DNA of 64,000 bases from Pseudonocardia xinjiangensis. GTDB taxonomy: Bacteria > Actinomycetota > Actinomycetes > Mycobacteriales > Pseudonocardiaceae. Below, piece by piece: positions 55,993 through 64,000 of the stretch. The stretch spans positions 1 through 64,000 of the forward strand of contig NZ_JAAXKY010000016.1 of the NCBI RefSeq assembly GCF_012911925.1. The letters run 5' to 3'. Each line of letters starts with the position of its first letter. The first letter of the stretch is position 1. Below the pieces are notes generated by a model. It was not told the origin of the DNA, did no database searches, and saw only the letters and a program-made list of their open reading frames with translations. The position numbers and the translations under genes were made by a program.

Positions 55993-56856
55993 TCAGGCCG
56001 GAGCCGCGGTCTGGGTCGTCTGTGTCAGGATCGCGGCGGCCAGTGGCGAGATCACCGTGCGGTTGATGGTGTGACCCATGCCGGGGATCCGGACCATCCG
56101 GGCATGGCCCAGGGTGCGGACGAGGTGACCGGAGTGCGGTGGCGGGTACGCGGGGTCCTCGGGTGCCTCGATCACCAGCGTCGGCACGGTGACGGAGGCG
56201 AGCTCGGCGCCCCGCTCCAAGCCGCTGGTGTCCATCAGGGCGTGCGCGACGACCGGGTCGTGCCGGCCGGTGTGGGCGACGACGCGCTCCTCGAGCGCGC
56301 GGAACTCCGCGGCGTCGAACGACGTGCCGGAGCCGTTGAGGAGGCGCCAGTGCTCCACGCGCCACCGGAGCTCGCCCTCGGCGTCGCGCGGGTCGTCGAG
56401 CTCGCCCCACATCCGCAGCAGGGCAGGGTCGGGGGCGGGGAGGTCGGGCGCACCGGGGAACGGCAGGGCACCGGTGCAGAACAGGGTGGCCGAGGCGAGG
56501 CGCCCGGGGTGGTCGAGCAGCATCAGCTGCACGAGCAGGCCGCCCATCGACATGCCGACGACGTGCGCCCGGGGGGCCTCGAAGGCGTCCAGCACCGCGA
56601 TCGCGTCGGAGGCGAGGTCGGTGATCCCGTAGGGCTGCTCGTCGAAGACGGCGGACGAGCGGCCGGTGTCCCGATGGTCGTACCGGATCACGCGGTGCCG
56701 TTCCGCGAGCAGGGCGACCAGCGCGTCCGGCCACACGAGCCCGGACGATGCCGCTCCCATCACGAGGAGCAACGGCTCGCCGGGGCGCGGCCCGGTGGGG
56801 GCGATGTCCTCGGCCCAGAGGCGGACGTCCGGGGCGACATCGACGTAGCGTTCCAC
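55993..56856 (-). CDS. alpha/beta hydrolase, RdmC-like esterase
   Basis: This 287-residue hydrolase has the opening GEPLLLVMGAASSGLVWPDAL, RVIRYDHRDTGRS, the serine elbow GMSMGG near residue 100, and the catalytic His in GMGHTINRTV. This layout matches aclacinomycin methylesterase (RdmC)-like enzymes and related esterases. The GTG at 56856 is chosen because the conserved region begins right after it; the frame is open to 56958. Natural substrate unknown. Confidence 0.87.
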   Translation of the reverse strand: MERYVDVAPDVRLWAEDIAPTGPRPGEPLLLVMGAASSGLVWPDALVALLAERHRVIRYDHRDTGRSSAVFDEQPYGITDLASDAIAVLDAFEAPRAHVVGMSMGGLLVQLMLLDHPGRLASATLFCTGALPFPGAPDLPAPDPALLRMWGELDDPRDAEGELRWRVEHWRLLNGSGTSFDAAEFRALEERVVAHTGRHDPVVAHALMDTSGLERGAELASVTVPTLVIEAPEDPAYPPPHSGHLVRTLGHARMVRIPGMGHTINRTVISPLAAAILTQTTQTAAPA

Positions 56857-57013
56857 GGGGTCAGACTGCCTGCCGCCCGTGTTGCGTGTCGAACCGGTAC
56901 GCCCCGGTGGGACGGCCACCCCTGCCGGCCCCGGCGCGAACGCCGGGAGCCAGGGCATGGGAGGTCGCCTCGTGCGTGCTCCGGACCCTCCTGAGGGATC
57001 TGGAGCCGCGGTC

Positions 57014-57325
57014 CTACTTCAGCGCGTCGAGCAGGGCCTGGCGCTGGCGCTCGCCGAGCCCGGCGGCCCGCCGCGACGCGTCGATACCGGTCTGCTCCAG
57101 CAGCGCGGAGACCTTCGCCGGTCCGTACCCGGGAAGGCTCTTGAGCAGATCGGCCACCTTGGTCTTGCCGACGATCGTGTCGGACTTCGCGCGATCGAGG
57201 ACCGCTGGGATGGTCTGCTCCCCGCGGGCGATCGAGTCGCGCAGCTCCTTGCGCGCGGTGCGGGCAGCGGCTGCCTTCTTGAGGGCTTCGGCGCGCTGCT
57301 CGGGAGTGAGCGTGGGCAGTGCCAT
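57014..57325 (-). CDS. mihF: actinobacterial integration host factor (mIHF)
   Basis: This 103-residue protein matches mIHF: a long N-terminal helix (LTPEQRAEALKKAAAARTAR), the helix region around AVLDRAKSD, and the helix-hairpin-helix LPGYGPAKVSALL at 64-76. mIHF bends DNA without sequence specificity and supports phage integration and nucleoid structure. The ATG at 57325 follows GGAGAGGAGAACC. The usual mihF lies next to gmk; that gene is not here, so this may be a second, separate copy. Confidence 0.92.
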   Translation of the reverse strand: MALPTLTPEQRAEALKKAAAARTARKELRDSIARGEQTIPAVLDRAKSDTIVGKTKVADLLKSLPGYGPAKVSALLEQTGIDASRRAAGLGERQRQALLDALK

Positions 57326-57465
57326 GTCGTGGTTCTCCTCTCCGTGCGGACACCTCGAACCGGATGTCCGCAGGTCATCTTCACTGCTCAGCCTGACAGA
57401 ACCGCACAACGCCACGCGAATGCCCCCCTCGGTGGGGGCCCTGGCGGGTCCCCCGATCGGGGGGT

Positions 57466-58335
57466 CTAGCCCTGGTACGGGAGGGGTTCAAGACCTCGCA
57501 TTCCGGGCCGGCACCGATACAGCGCGCCGGCCCGGTCGTCGGAGGGGTCCGCGCCCTGTGCCGACGTGGTGATCCACAGCTCGTCCAGGCCGGGCCCGCC
57601 GAAGGTGCACGCCGTCGGGTGCGTGGTGGGCACCCGCACGATGACATCGAGAGCGCCGTCGGGGGTGTAGCGGTGCACGGCCGAGCCGCCGTAGAGGGCC
57701 ACCCACACCCCGCCGTCCGCGTCGACGGTGAGCCCGTCCGGGAGGCCGCCCTCGACCGCGACGAACTGCCTGCGGCCCGTCACGGAAGGAACGTCGAGGT
57801 CGACGGTGAGCACGTCCACCGTGCCGGTGCCCGAGTCGACGTAGTACGCGTGCGACCCGTCGGGCGACCAGCACAGCCCGTTGGAGATCGTCAGTCCGGT
57901 GAGCATGGTGGCCACCGACCCGTCAGGGGCGAGCCGGTACAGCTCACCCCGGCCCGGTGCGGCGTCGACCTCCATCGAGCCGCACCAGAAACCACCGGCG
58001 GGATCGCAGGCCCCGTCGTTCATCCTGACCGAGGGGTCGGTCCACAGCTCGCCCAGCGGGCGGGCGACCGACGTGCCGTCGTCGTCGAGCAGCCCGAAGC
58101 CGCGGGCCAGCCCGACCACCCAGCCGCCCTGCGTGCGGGGCCGCAGCGCCGCGAGCAGGTCGCCCGTGTGCCGGCGCCGGACGGTGTCGGCACGGTCCAC
58201 CGCGATCAGGTCGCCGCGGTGCATGTCCACCGACAGCAGCTCGCCGGAGCGGGCGTCCCACACCGGTCCCTCACCGTGCTCGGCGACGGCAGGTGTCACC
58301 TGTTCGGCTTCGATCTCCGCGATCGTCTCGCTCAC
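57466..58335 (-). CDS. SMP-30/gluconolactonase/LRE family protein
   Basis: This 289-residue beta-propeller protein has the SMP-30 metal-site motifs: AEHGEGPVWDA with the first Glu, RMNDGACDPAGGFWCGSM, SNGLCWSPDGSHAYYVDSGTG and GLPDGLTVDADGGVWVA. The family hydrolyses sugar lactones. It begins 78 bases before the end of dctA on the same strand and may share its transcript. The ligand is unknown. Confidence 0.9.
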   Translation of the reverse strand: MSETIAEIEAEQVTPAVAEHGEGPVWDARSGELLSVDMHRGDLIAVDRADTVRRRHTGDLLAALRPRTQGGWVVGLARGFGLLDDDGTSVARPLGELWTDPSVRMNDGACDPAGGFWCGSMEVDAAPGRGELYRLAPDGSVATMLTGLTISNGLCWSPDGSHAYYVDSGTGTVDVLTVDLDVPSVTGRRQFVAVEGGLPDGLTVDADGGVWVALYGGSAVHRYTPDGALDVIVRVPTTHPTACTFGGPGLDELWITTSAQGADPSDDRAGALYRCRPGMRGLEPLPYQG

Positions 58336-58413
58336 CCGGGCTCCCTTGCTTCGGCGTCGTACCCCGGCGCCCAGTACATCACCGAGGTGGGTACCGGGCG
58401 CCGGTGCCGGGCC

Positions 58414-59790
58414 TCAGACGGTGGCGTTCTCCGCGTGGCTGTCCTGCTTCGTGGCGGTGCCCTCCTGGGTCCGGGCAGGTGCCGGCTCCTCGGGCTCCCC
58501 GTCGTCGAGCATCGTGGCCTCGTCGAACGGCTCCTTGCCGCTCAGCACGCGGTCGGCCCGCTCCCGGTCGAACTCGCCGACCCAGTTGCCGATCAGCACG
58601 GTGGCCACCGCGTTGCCTGCGAAGTTGGTGACGGCGCGGGCCTCCGACATGAACCGGTCGATCCCGACGATGAGACCGACGCCGTCGACCAGGTCCGGCC
58701 GGTGCGAGGCCAGGCCACCCGCGAGCGTGGCGAGCCCGGCACCGGAGACGCCTGCCGCACCCTTGGAGGCGATGATCATGAACAGCAGCAGTGCGATCTG
58801 CTCACCGATCGACATCGGCCTGCCGAGCGCGTCGGCGATGAAGAGCGACGCCATCGTCAGGTAGATCGCGGTGCCGTCGAGGTTGAACGAGTAGCCGGTG
58901 GGGACCGTGATGCCGACGACGGGACGGGAGATGCCGACGTGCTCCATCTTGGCGATCAGGCGCGGCAGAGCCGACTCCGACGACGACGTGGAGACGATGA
59001 GCAGGAACTCCCTGCCCAGGTAGCGCAGCAGCGAGAAGATGTTGATCCCGGCGCCGAGCCGCAGCACCAGCCCGAGCACGCCGAACACGAAGATCGCGCA
59101 GGTCAGGTAGAAGGCCGCCATCATCTGGAACAGCGCGATGACTGCCGACCAGCCGGTCTCGCCGACCACCGCGGCGATCGCGCCGAACGCTCCGATCGGG
59201 GCCGCCCACATGACCATCGCGAGCACCCGGAAGACGAGTCGCTCGACGTGCTTCACACCGCGCAGGATCGGCTCGCCTGCGCGCCCGAGTGCCTGCACAC
59301 CGAAGCCGACCAGCAACGCGACGAACAGCGTCGAGAGCACGCTGTCGCCCACCAGCGGCGAGAACAGCGTGGTCGGGATGATCCCGAGGAGGAAGTCGGT
59401 GAGCGACTCGGCCTCGGGCGCCGTGTAGTGCGCGGCGCCCGCGAGCTGGAGCCCGCTGCCGGGCTGGAGGATGTTGCCGACGACCAGGCCGATCGCCAGT
59501 GCGAACGTGGACATCGCGAGGAAGTAGGCCAGCGCCAGTCCGCCGACCCGGCCCACCGTGGCGGCCTTACGGATGGACCCGATGCCCAGCACGATCGTGC
59601 AGAAGATGACGGGGGAGATCATCATCTTGATCAGGTTCACGAAGGCCGTGCCGACGGGCTTGAGGTCCTTCCCCAGGCCGGGCGAGACGAGACCGACGAT
59701 CACGCCCAATACCACCGCGGCGATCACGGCGATGTAGAGGTAGTGGGTCCGGTCCTTCTTCTTGTGCGGTGTTTCGGTGGTAGCTGACAC
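58414..59790 (-). CDS. dctA: C4-dicarboxylate:cation symporter, DctA family
   Basis: This 458-residue transporter of the DAACS family has the serine-rich re-entrant loop STSSSESALPRL, the substrate/cation site PTGYSFNLDGTAIYL, and the second hairpin region MIIASKGAAGVSGAGLATLAG. Such proteins take up succinate, fumarate and malate with protons or sodium. The GTG at 59790 has GGAGG upstream and is preferred. It is divergent from the DctS/DctR-like two-component system, which is expected to induce it. Confidence 0.93.
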   Translation of the reverse strand: MSATTETPHKKKDRTHYLYIAVIAAVVLGVIVGLVSPGLGKDLKPVGTAFVNLIKMMISPVIFCTIVLGIGSIRKAATVGRVGGLALAYFLAMSTFALAIGLVVGNILQPGSGLQLAGAAHYTAPEAESLTDFLLGIIPTTLFSPLVGDSVLSTLFVALLVGFGVQALGRAGEPILRGVKHVERLVFRVLAMVMWAAPIGAFGAIAAVVGETGWSAVIALFQMMAAFYLTCAIFVFGVLGLVLRLGAGINIFSLLRYLGREFLLIVSTSSSESALPRLIAKMEHVGISRPVVGITVPTGYSFNLDGTAIYLTMASLFIADALGRPMSIGEQIALLLFMIIASKGAAGVSGAGLATLAGGLASHRPDLVDGVGLIVGIDRFMSEARAVTNFAGNAVATVLIGNWVGEFDRERADRVLSGKEPFDEATMLDDGEPEEPAPARTQEGTATKQDSHAENATV

Positions 59791-59891
59791 AGGTCCTCCG
59801 GTGGGCCGACGACGACGGCGGGCGTTGCGCGGATACCGATGCACCGGCAACCATCGCGGCGAGCATGAAGGGCGACGTGGTGACCATCACC

Positions 59892-59912
59892 ATTTCGTTC
59901 ATTTCGTACGAC
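59892..59912. promoter_or_regulatory. direct repeats and leaderless promoter between dctA and dctS
   Basis: ATTTCGTTC (59892-59900) and ATTTCGTAC (59901-59909) are adjacent 9-bp direct repeats in an AT-rich patch of the 127-bp divergent region. They look like a binding site for the CitB/DcuR-type response regulator. TACGAC (59907-59912) ends six bases before the sensor GTG at 59918 and may be its -10. Confidence 0.5.
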
Positions 59913-59917
59913 GGGCG

Positions 59918-61534
59918 GTGACGACGGTGGCCGGGCGACCGAGCAGGTGGAGCCTGGCGGGGCAGCTGTTCGCGCTGCAGGCGGCGATCGTGGTGATCGT
60001 GCTGACCGGCGTCGCTGTGGCCGCCTACCTGCAGTTCGACGAGACGAACCGCGACTCGACCGCCGAGGAGATGCTCGGCGTGGCACACACCCTCGCCGCG
60101 TCGCCCGACGTGCGGGCGGCCCTGCACGCCCCCGACCCCGTGGCCGTGCTGCAACCGCTCGCCGAGCGCGTCCGCACCGACACGGCCACCGACTTCGTCG
60201 TGGTCATGCGCGCTGACGGCATCCGGCTGTCCCACCCCAACCCGGCGGAGATCGGGCGTGTCTTCCAGGGGACGATCGCGCCGGCGCTCCGTGGCGACCA
60301 GCACTTCACCGAGACCTACACGGGCACGCTCGGGCCGTCGGTGCGGGCGGTCGTCCCCGTCCTGGACGGCGGGCGGGTGGTGGGCCTGGTGTCGGTGGGC
60401 CGCACCGTCGAGGCGGTGTCGCGGGAGCTGGAGCGCCAGACGCCGCTGTTCGCCGGGGCCGCGGTCGTCGCCCTGCTGCTGGCCGCGGGCGGGTCCTGGC
60501 TGGTGAGCCGATGGCTGCGGCGCAGCACGCACGACCTCGGGCCGGCCGAGCTGGCCCGCATGTACGAGTACTACGACGCGGTGCTGCACGCGGTGCGTGA
60601 GGGGCTGCTGCTCCTGGACCGCTCCGGGCGGATCCAGCTGGTCAACGACGAGGCGCGGCGGCTGCTGGCGCTGGCGCCCGACGTGCAGGGCCGCCGGGTC
60701 GACGAGGTCGGACTGCCCGCCGAGCTCGGGGCCGCGCTGGCGGGCGGCGAGGCGCGTGACGACGAGATCCACCTGACCGCCGACAGGATCGTGGTGGTGA
60801 GCCAGGGAGCTGCCCGGTGGGCCGGGAGGCACCTCGGGACGGTGGTGACGTTGCGCGACCACACGGAGCTGCGCGCGCTGGTCAGCGAGCTGCAGACGAT
60901 CCGTGGCTTCGCCGACTCGCTCAACGCCCAGGCCCACGAGGCGGCCAACCAGCTGCACACGGTGATCTCGCTGATCGAGCTCGGACGGGCGGACGACGCC
61001 CTCGAGTTCGCGACCACCGAGCTCGCCGTGTCCCAGCAGCTCACCGACGCCGTGCTGGCCGGGATCGCCGTGCCGGAGCTCGCGGCCCTCGTGGTCGGCA
61101 AGGCGGCGGAGGCGGGGGAGCGGGGCGTCGCGCTGCAGGTGGCGGACGGGACCTTCGTCCCGGCGGGCGTCGCCGATCCGCGCGATCTCGTCACGATCGT
61201 CGGCAACCTGCTCGACAACGCGATCGACGCCGCCGAGGACGCCCCGGCGCCGCGCTGGGTCCGGATCTCCGGTGGGGTCGCCGACGACGCAGTGGAGCTG
61301 CGGGTGGCCGACAGCGGCCCCGGGATCGCGGCCGCCGACGCCGAGCGGGCGTTCGCGCGGGGCTGGAGCACGAAGCCGCACGACGGGCTGGGCCGCGGTC
61401 TCGGGCTCGCCCTCGCGAGGCAGGCGGCCCGGCGCCACGGCGGGTGGGTGGAGCTGGACGTCGCGGCCGACGGGAGCGCTACCGGTACCCGTGGGGCGGA
61501 GTTCGCCGTGCGCCTGCCGTTGGTGCGGGCATGA
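59918..61534 (+). CDS. dctS: sensor histidine kinase, CitA/DcuS (DctS) family
   Basis: This 538-residue kinase has TM1 at about residues 15-37, an extracytoplasmic single-Cache ligand domain to about 170, TM2 at about 175-200, a PAS domain (VLHAVREGLLLLDRSGRIQL), a SPOB-like dimer domain with the phospho-acceptor His near 341 (NAQAHEAANQLHTVISL), and an ATPase domain with N-box NLLDNAIDA near 430 and GRGLGLALARQ. It senses dicarboxylates or citrate. Its stop overlaps the regulator start (ATGA). Start GTG at 59918, probably leaderless. Confidence 0.92.
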   Translation: MTTVAGRPSRWSLAGQLFALQAAIVVIVLTGVAVAAYLQFDETNRDSTAEEMLGVAHTLAASPDVRAALHAPDPVAVLQPLAERVRTDTATDFVVVMRADGIRLSHPNPAEIGRVFQGTIAPALRGDQHFTETYTGTLGPSVRAVVPVLDGGRVVGLVSVGRTVEAVSRELERQTPLFAGAAVVALLLAAGGSWLVSRWLRRSTHDLGPAELARMYEYYDAVLHAVREGLLLLDRSGRIQLVNDEARRLLALAPDVQGRRVDEVGLPAELGAALAGGEARDDEIHLTADRIVVVSQGAARWAGRHLGTVVTLRDHTELRALVSELQTIRGFADSLNAQAHEAANQLHTVISLIELGRADDALEFATTELAVSQQLTDAVLAGIAVPELAALVVGKAAEAGERGVALQVADGTFVPAGVADPRDLVTIVGNLLDNAIDAAEDAPAPRWVRISGGVADDAVELRVADSGPGIAAADAERAFARGWSTKPHDGLGRGLGLALARQAARRHGGWVELDVAADGSATGTRGAEFAVRLPLVRA

Positions 61535-62253
61535 TCCGCACGCTGATCGTCGAGGACGACCCGATCGCCGCCGCGGCCCACGCCAGCTACGTGGGCCGCG
61601 TCCACGGCTTCGAGGTGACGGGGAGCGCGGGCTCGGGCGCAGAGGCACTGCGGATGCTGAGCGCCCGGGCGGTCGATCTCGTCCTGCTGGACGTCCACCT
61701 GCCCGACACCAGCGGGCTGGAGGTGCTGCGCCGGATGCGGGCGGCGGGCCACACCACCGACGTCATCATGGTCACGCGCGCGCGGGACCTCGCCGTCGTG
61801 CAGGCGGCGATCTCCTTCGGCGCAACGCAGTACCTGGTGAAGCCGTTCACGTTCAGCGCGGTGCGCACGAAGCTGGAGGGCTACCTCGGGTACCGGTCGC
61901 GGCTGGGCAGCGGCCCGATGGTCGCCCAGGAGGACGTGGACGACCTCTTCCGTACGTTGCGGGCGCCCGTCGAGGCCGGTGGCCTTCCCAAAGGCGTGAG
62001 CCGGGAGTCCCTCGACGCCGTGGCCCGCACGCTGGCCGGCGCCGGGGGCACGGGGCTCACCGCGGCCGAGGTGGCCGCGGCGCTCGGGACGTCCCGCGTG
62101 ACGGCGCGGCGCTACCTGGAGTACCTGGCCGAGACGGGGCTCGTCGAGCGGCACTCCCGCTACGGGGGCACCGGTCGTCCGCAGGCGGAGTACCGCTGGC
62201 GCCCGGCCGGCACGCCGGGAGAACCGGCCGTGCCCGGCGAGGCGGCACCCTGA
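61531..62253 (+). CDS. dctR: response regulator, CitB/DcuR (DctR) family
   Basis: This 240-residue regulator has a receiver domain with acidic pocket Glu8-Asp9-Asp10, phospho-acceptor Asp54 (LLDVHLPD) and the conserved Lys in QYLVKPF near 104. A C-terminal winged-helix-like domain (LTAAEVAAALGTSRVTARRY, LEYLAETGLVERHSRYGGTG) follows, typical of the CitB class. Phosphorylated by the adjacent kinase, it probably activates dctA across the divergent promoter. Confidence 0.92.
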   Translation: MIRTLIVEDDPIAAAAHASYVGRVHGFEVTGSAGSGAEALRMLSARAVDLVLLDVHLPDTSGLEVLRRMRAAGHTTDVIMVTRARDLAVVQAAISFGATQYLVKPFTFSAVRTKLEGYLGYRSRLGSGPMVAQEDVDDLFRTLRAPVEAGGLPKGVSRESLDAVARTLAGAGGTGLTAAEVAAALGTSRVTARRYLEYLAETGLVERHSRYGGTGRPQAEYRWRPAGTPGEPAVPGEAAP

Positions 62254-62278
62254 CCTACGGCGCCGGCGCGCCGACGGG

Positions 62279-63916
62279 TCAGCCGCAGGCCTGGGTGAGC
62301 GACTCCGGCTGCGCGGAGTCCGGAGCCGCCGCAGTGGTGGTGGGGCTCTTGCTGCCGCTGCTCGACCGGCTCTTGGTCGTGGTCGGGGCGGCCGCGAGGG
62401 TGGGCGCCGCGCTCGGAGCGGGCGGCGCCGGGGGCCGGTTGATCGAGTTCTGCACGACCTCGCGCATGTACTCGAAGTCCGGGGAGAGGGTGTCGAACTT
62501 GCCGCTCTTCGAGTTCGGGTCGGGCAGGTTCGGGTCGAACGACACGCTCTCCAGCGACACGTTGCCCCCGCCGGCGAGCTTCACCAGCGCCGGCAGCACC
62601 TGCTGCGGGATGTTGGTGGACACGTTGCGCGTGGCGACCGCGGCGATGGCCTGGAAGTTCGTGAGGACGTCGGTGGGGCTCTTCTGCTGGAGGAGGTTGC
62701 TGAGCAGGCAGCGCTGGCGGCCCATCCGGCTGTAGTCGTCGGAGTTGCGCCGCGACCGCGCGAACCACAGCGCCTGCTCGCCGTCGAGGTGCTGCACGCC
62801 CGCCGGGACGTAGCCGTCGGGTTTGACGTGGCGGCCGTCGGGCAGGACACCGCCGATCGGCAGTGGTTCCGGGCCGACGTCGACGGTGATGCCGCCGACG
62901 GCGTCGATGATCGAGGCGAAGCCGGCCATGTTGACCTCGACGTAGTAGTCCAGCTGCAGCCCGAGCATGTACGAGACGGTCTGGTTCAGCATGTTCAGCC
63001 CGGGGTCTGCGGTCGGACCGGACGGGGCGAGGGCCGGGTACTCGAGGGCGTAGGCGTACACCGCGTTGAGGAGGTAGTTGCCCGACAGGGGATCGGCCTT
63101 GTCGAAGAAGCCCTTGGGGAACTTCTCCGCCATGGGCGACCCCGGCGGGAACTGGGCGTGGCCGATGTTGCGGGGCAGCGAGAAGAGCGTGGTGCGGCTG
63201 GTACGCGTGTCGACGCTCGCCACCATCATGGTGTCGGTGCGGGTACCGGCGCGGTCCGGTCCGGCGTCGCTCCCGACCAGCAGGATGTTGAGCCGCGGTT
63301 TGGCGATGGCCTCCGCCGCGGCGGTGCCGCCACCGCCGGCGAACAGCGAGTCGAGCAGGTTGCGCTGCGAGTTGGCCAGGTTGGCCCCGAAGCCGAACGG
63401 TGCAGCGACGGTCAGACAGAGGGCGGTGACCACGACGACACCGAGCACCTGCGGGCCCACGCCCAGCTTCCTGGGGCGGGCCAGCAGGTAGGTGTGGACG
63501 ATGACGGCCATCCAGGCCAGCGCGGCCACGATGCAGCCGACCACGACGACCGTCAGCACGCGGGTGGAGAGCAGGTTCTCGAGGAGCTCGGCGCGGCGCG
63601 CGCTCAGCCCGAGCGCCACGAGGGCGACGAGGAGCAGCAGGAACACGCCGAGGATCAGGGCGCCGGTGCGCTGCCTGCGGAGAATGAGGTGGCCCGAGCC
63701 CGGAGCCACGGTGGCCGCGGCCGTGGCGAGCAGGGCCCGCCCGAGCGTGCGCGGCTGGCGGGCGGAGCTGCCCCGGCGCTGCGCCGCACGGGCCCTGGTG
63801 GCGCCGCCTGCCGGGACCCTCGTCGGGGGAACCCTCGGCGAGCCGGTCCTCGCCGGGGAGTCCGCCGCAGCGGCGCGCGCCCTCGTAGCGGGGATCATCG
63901 TGGTGTCGGACTTCAT
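62279..63916 (-). CDS. LCP (LytR-CpsA-Psr) family cell-wall ligase
   Basis: This protein of at least 545 residues has a basic N-terminal tail and three to four membrane segments (about residues 62-185). The LCP domain follows: RLNILLVGSDAGPDRAGTRTDTMMVASVD, TLFSLPRNI, a VGGITVDVG segment and GEQALWFARSRRNSDDYSRMGRQ with the Arg/Asp set that binds polyprenyl pyrophosphate. The C-terminus is Ser/Thr/Pro-rich. LCP enzymes attach polymers such as arabinogalactan or teichoic acids to peptidoglycan. The frame continues open to the window edge, so the true start may lie upstream of 63916. It is convergent with dctR, 25 bases away. Confidence 0.9.
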   Translation of the reverse strand: MKSDTTMIPATRARAAAADSPARTGSPRVPPTRVPAGGATRARAAQRRGSSARQPRTLGRALLATAAATVAPGSGHLILRRQRTGALILGVFLLLLVALVALGLSARRAELLENLLSTRVLTVVVVGCIVAALAWMAVIVHTYLLARPRKLGVGPQVLGVVVVTALCLTVAAPFGFGANLANSQRNLLDSLFAGGGGTAAAEAIAKPRLNILLVGSDAGPDRAGTRTDTMMVASVDTRTSRTTLFSLPRNIGHAQFPPGSPMAEKFPKGFFDKADPLSGNYLLNAVYAYALEYPALAPSGPTADPGLNMLNQTVSYMLGLQLDYYVEVNMAGFASIIDAVGGITVDVGPEPLPIGGVLPDGRHVKPDGYVPAGVQHLDGEQALWFARSRRNSDDYSRMGRQRCLLSNLLQQKSPTDVLTNFQAIAAVATRNVSTNIPQQVLPALVKLAGGGNVSLESVSFDPNLPDPNSKSGKFDTLSPDFEYMREVVQNSINRPPAPPAPSAAPTLAAAPTTTKSRSSSGSKSPTTTAAAPDSAQPESLTQACG

Positions 63917-64000
63917 GGTCGGCGTCGACCGGGCCGCCTTCGTGGCGGCGCCTGCCCGTCCGGTGGGGGTCCGCGGGCCGGGAGTCCGGGACGGAGAAGT

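Overview
The window is very GC-rich, gene-dense and rich in GTG starts, 4-base start/stop overlaps and apparently leaderless starts. Together with an actinobacterial-type integration host factor, a 13E12-type HNH protein under a CGAAC-N4-GTTCG SOS box, and a sulfur leader peptide ending in RVASASC, this points to a soil actinomycete, most likely of the Pseudonocardiaceae (Pseudonocardia-like). No rRNA, tRNA, CRISPR array, transposase or phage structural gene was recognised. The genus is an inference from protein flavour, not a database match.

Layout. 1-2.7 kb: the cut start of a probable glycosyltransferase, a patatin-like hydrolase and CinA. 2.8-5.8 kb (minus): an acetamidase/formamidase - SDR - epoxide hydrolase operon. 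6.1-7.4 kb: an SOS-controlled HNH protein. 7.7-13.5 kb: a 4-hydroxybenzoate/protocatechuate locus (IclR regulator, pobA, pcaH, pcaG). An MFS exporter/XRE regulator pair, bracketed by a 41-bp direct repeat, sits inside its promoter region. 13.6-18.1 kb: GtrA-like protein, SDR, glutathionyl-hydroquinone-reductase-like protein, VapBC, and a secreted GH3 enzyme. 18.1-23.8 kb (minus): a single-chain biotin-dependent acyl-CoA carboxylase of about 1,897 residues. 24-28.7 kb: small enzymes and two MFS exporters. 28.9-34.2 kb: a phosphofructokinase, then a tight metallo-hydrolase - DedA-like - membrane-anchored phosphodiesterase operon. 34.2-38.1 kb: hydrolase, MarR regulator, MFS exporter with a hairpin over its ribosome binding site, and a CoA-transferase. 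38.2-45.3 kb (minus): an HtrA-like protease and a GntR - sugar ABC transporter - GH3 cluster resembling the Streptomyces das locus. 45.4-53.6 kb: a small HTH protein, then a sulfur-type leader peptide heading an ABC transporter, a luciferase-like monooxygenase and a DUF1684 protein. 53.6-55.9 kb (minus): an orphan ParA with a small partner, a 0.7-kb stretch without recognisable genes, and a 54-residue acidic protein. 56-64 kb: hydrolase, mIHF, SMP-30-like lactonase, DctA with a divergent DctS/DctR pair, and an LCP ligase.

How the parts work together. Several blocks couple a regulator to its targets with visible operator-like palindromes: IclR with pobA-pcaHG, XRE with MFS, VapB at its own start, GntR with the sugar operon, and DctR-type direct repeats between dctA and dctS. 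The metabolic theme is a soil lifestyle: aromatic acids, chitin or peptidoglycan amino sugars, dicarboxylates, amides and epoxides, and probably organic sulfur sources. The features most worth following are the exporter cassette between two operator copies in the pob/pca locus, the cysteine leader peptide and its operon, a palindromic repeat translated inside an ABC permease, and the DedA/phosphodiesterase operon.
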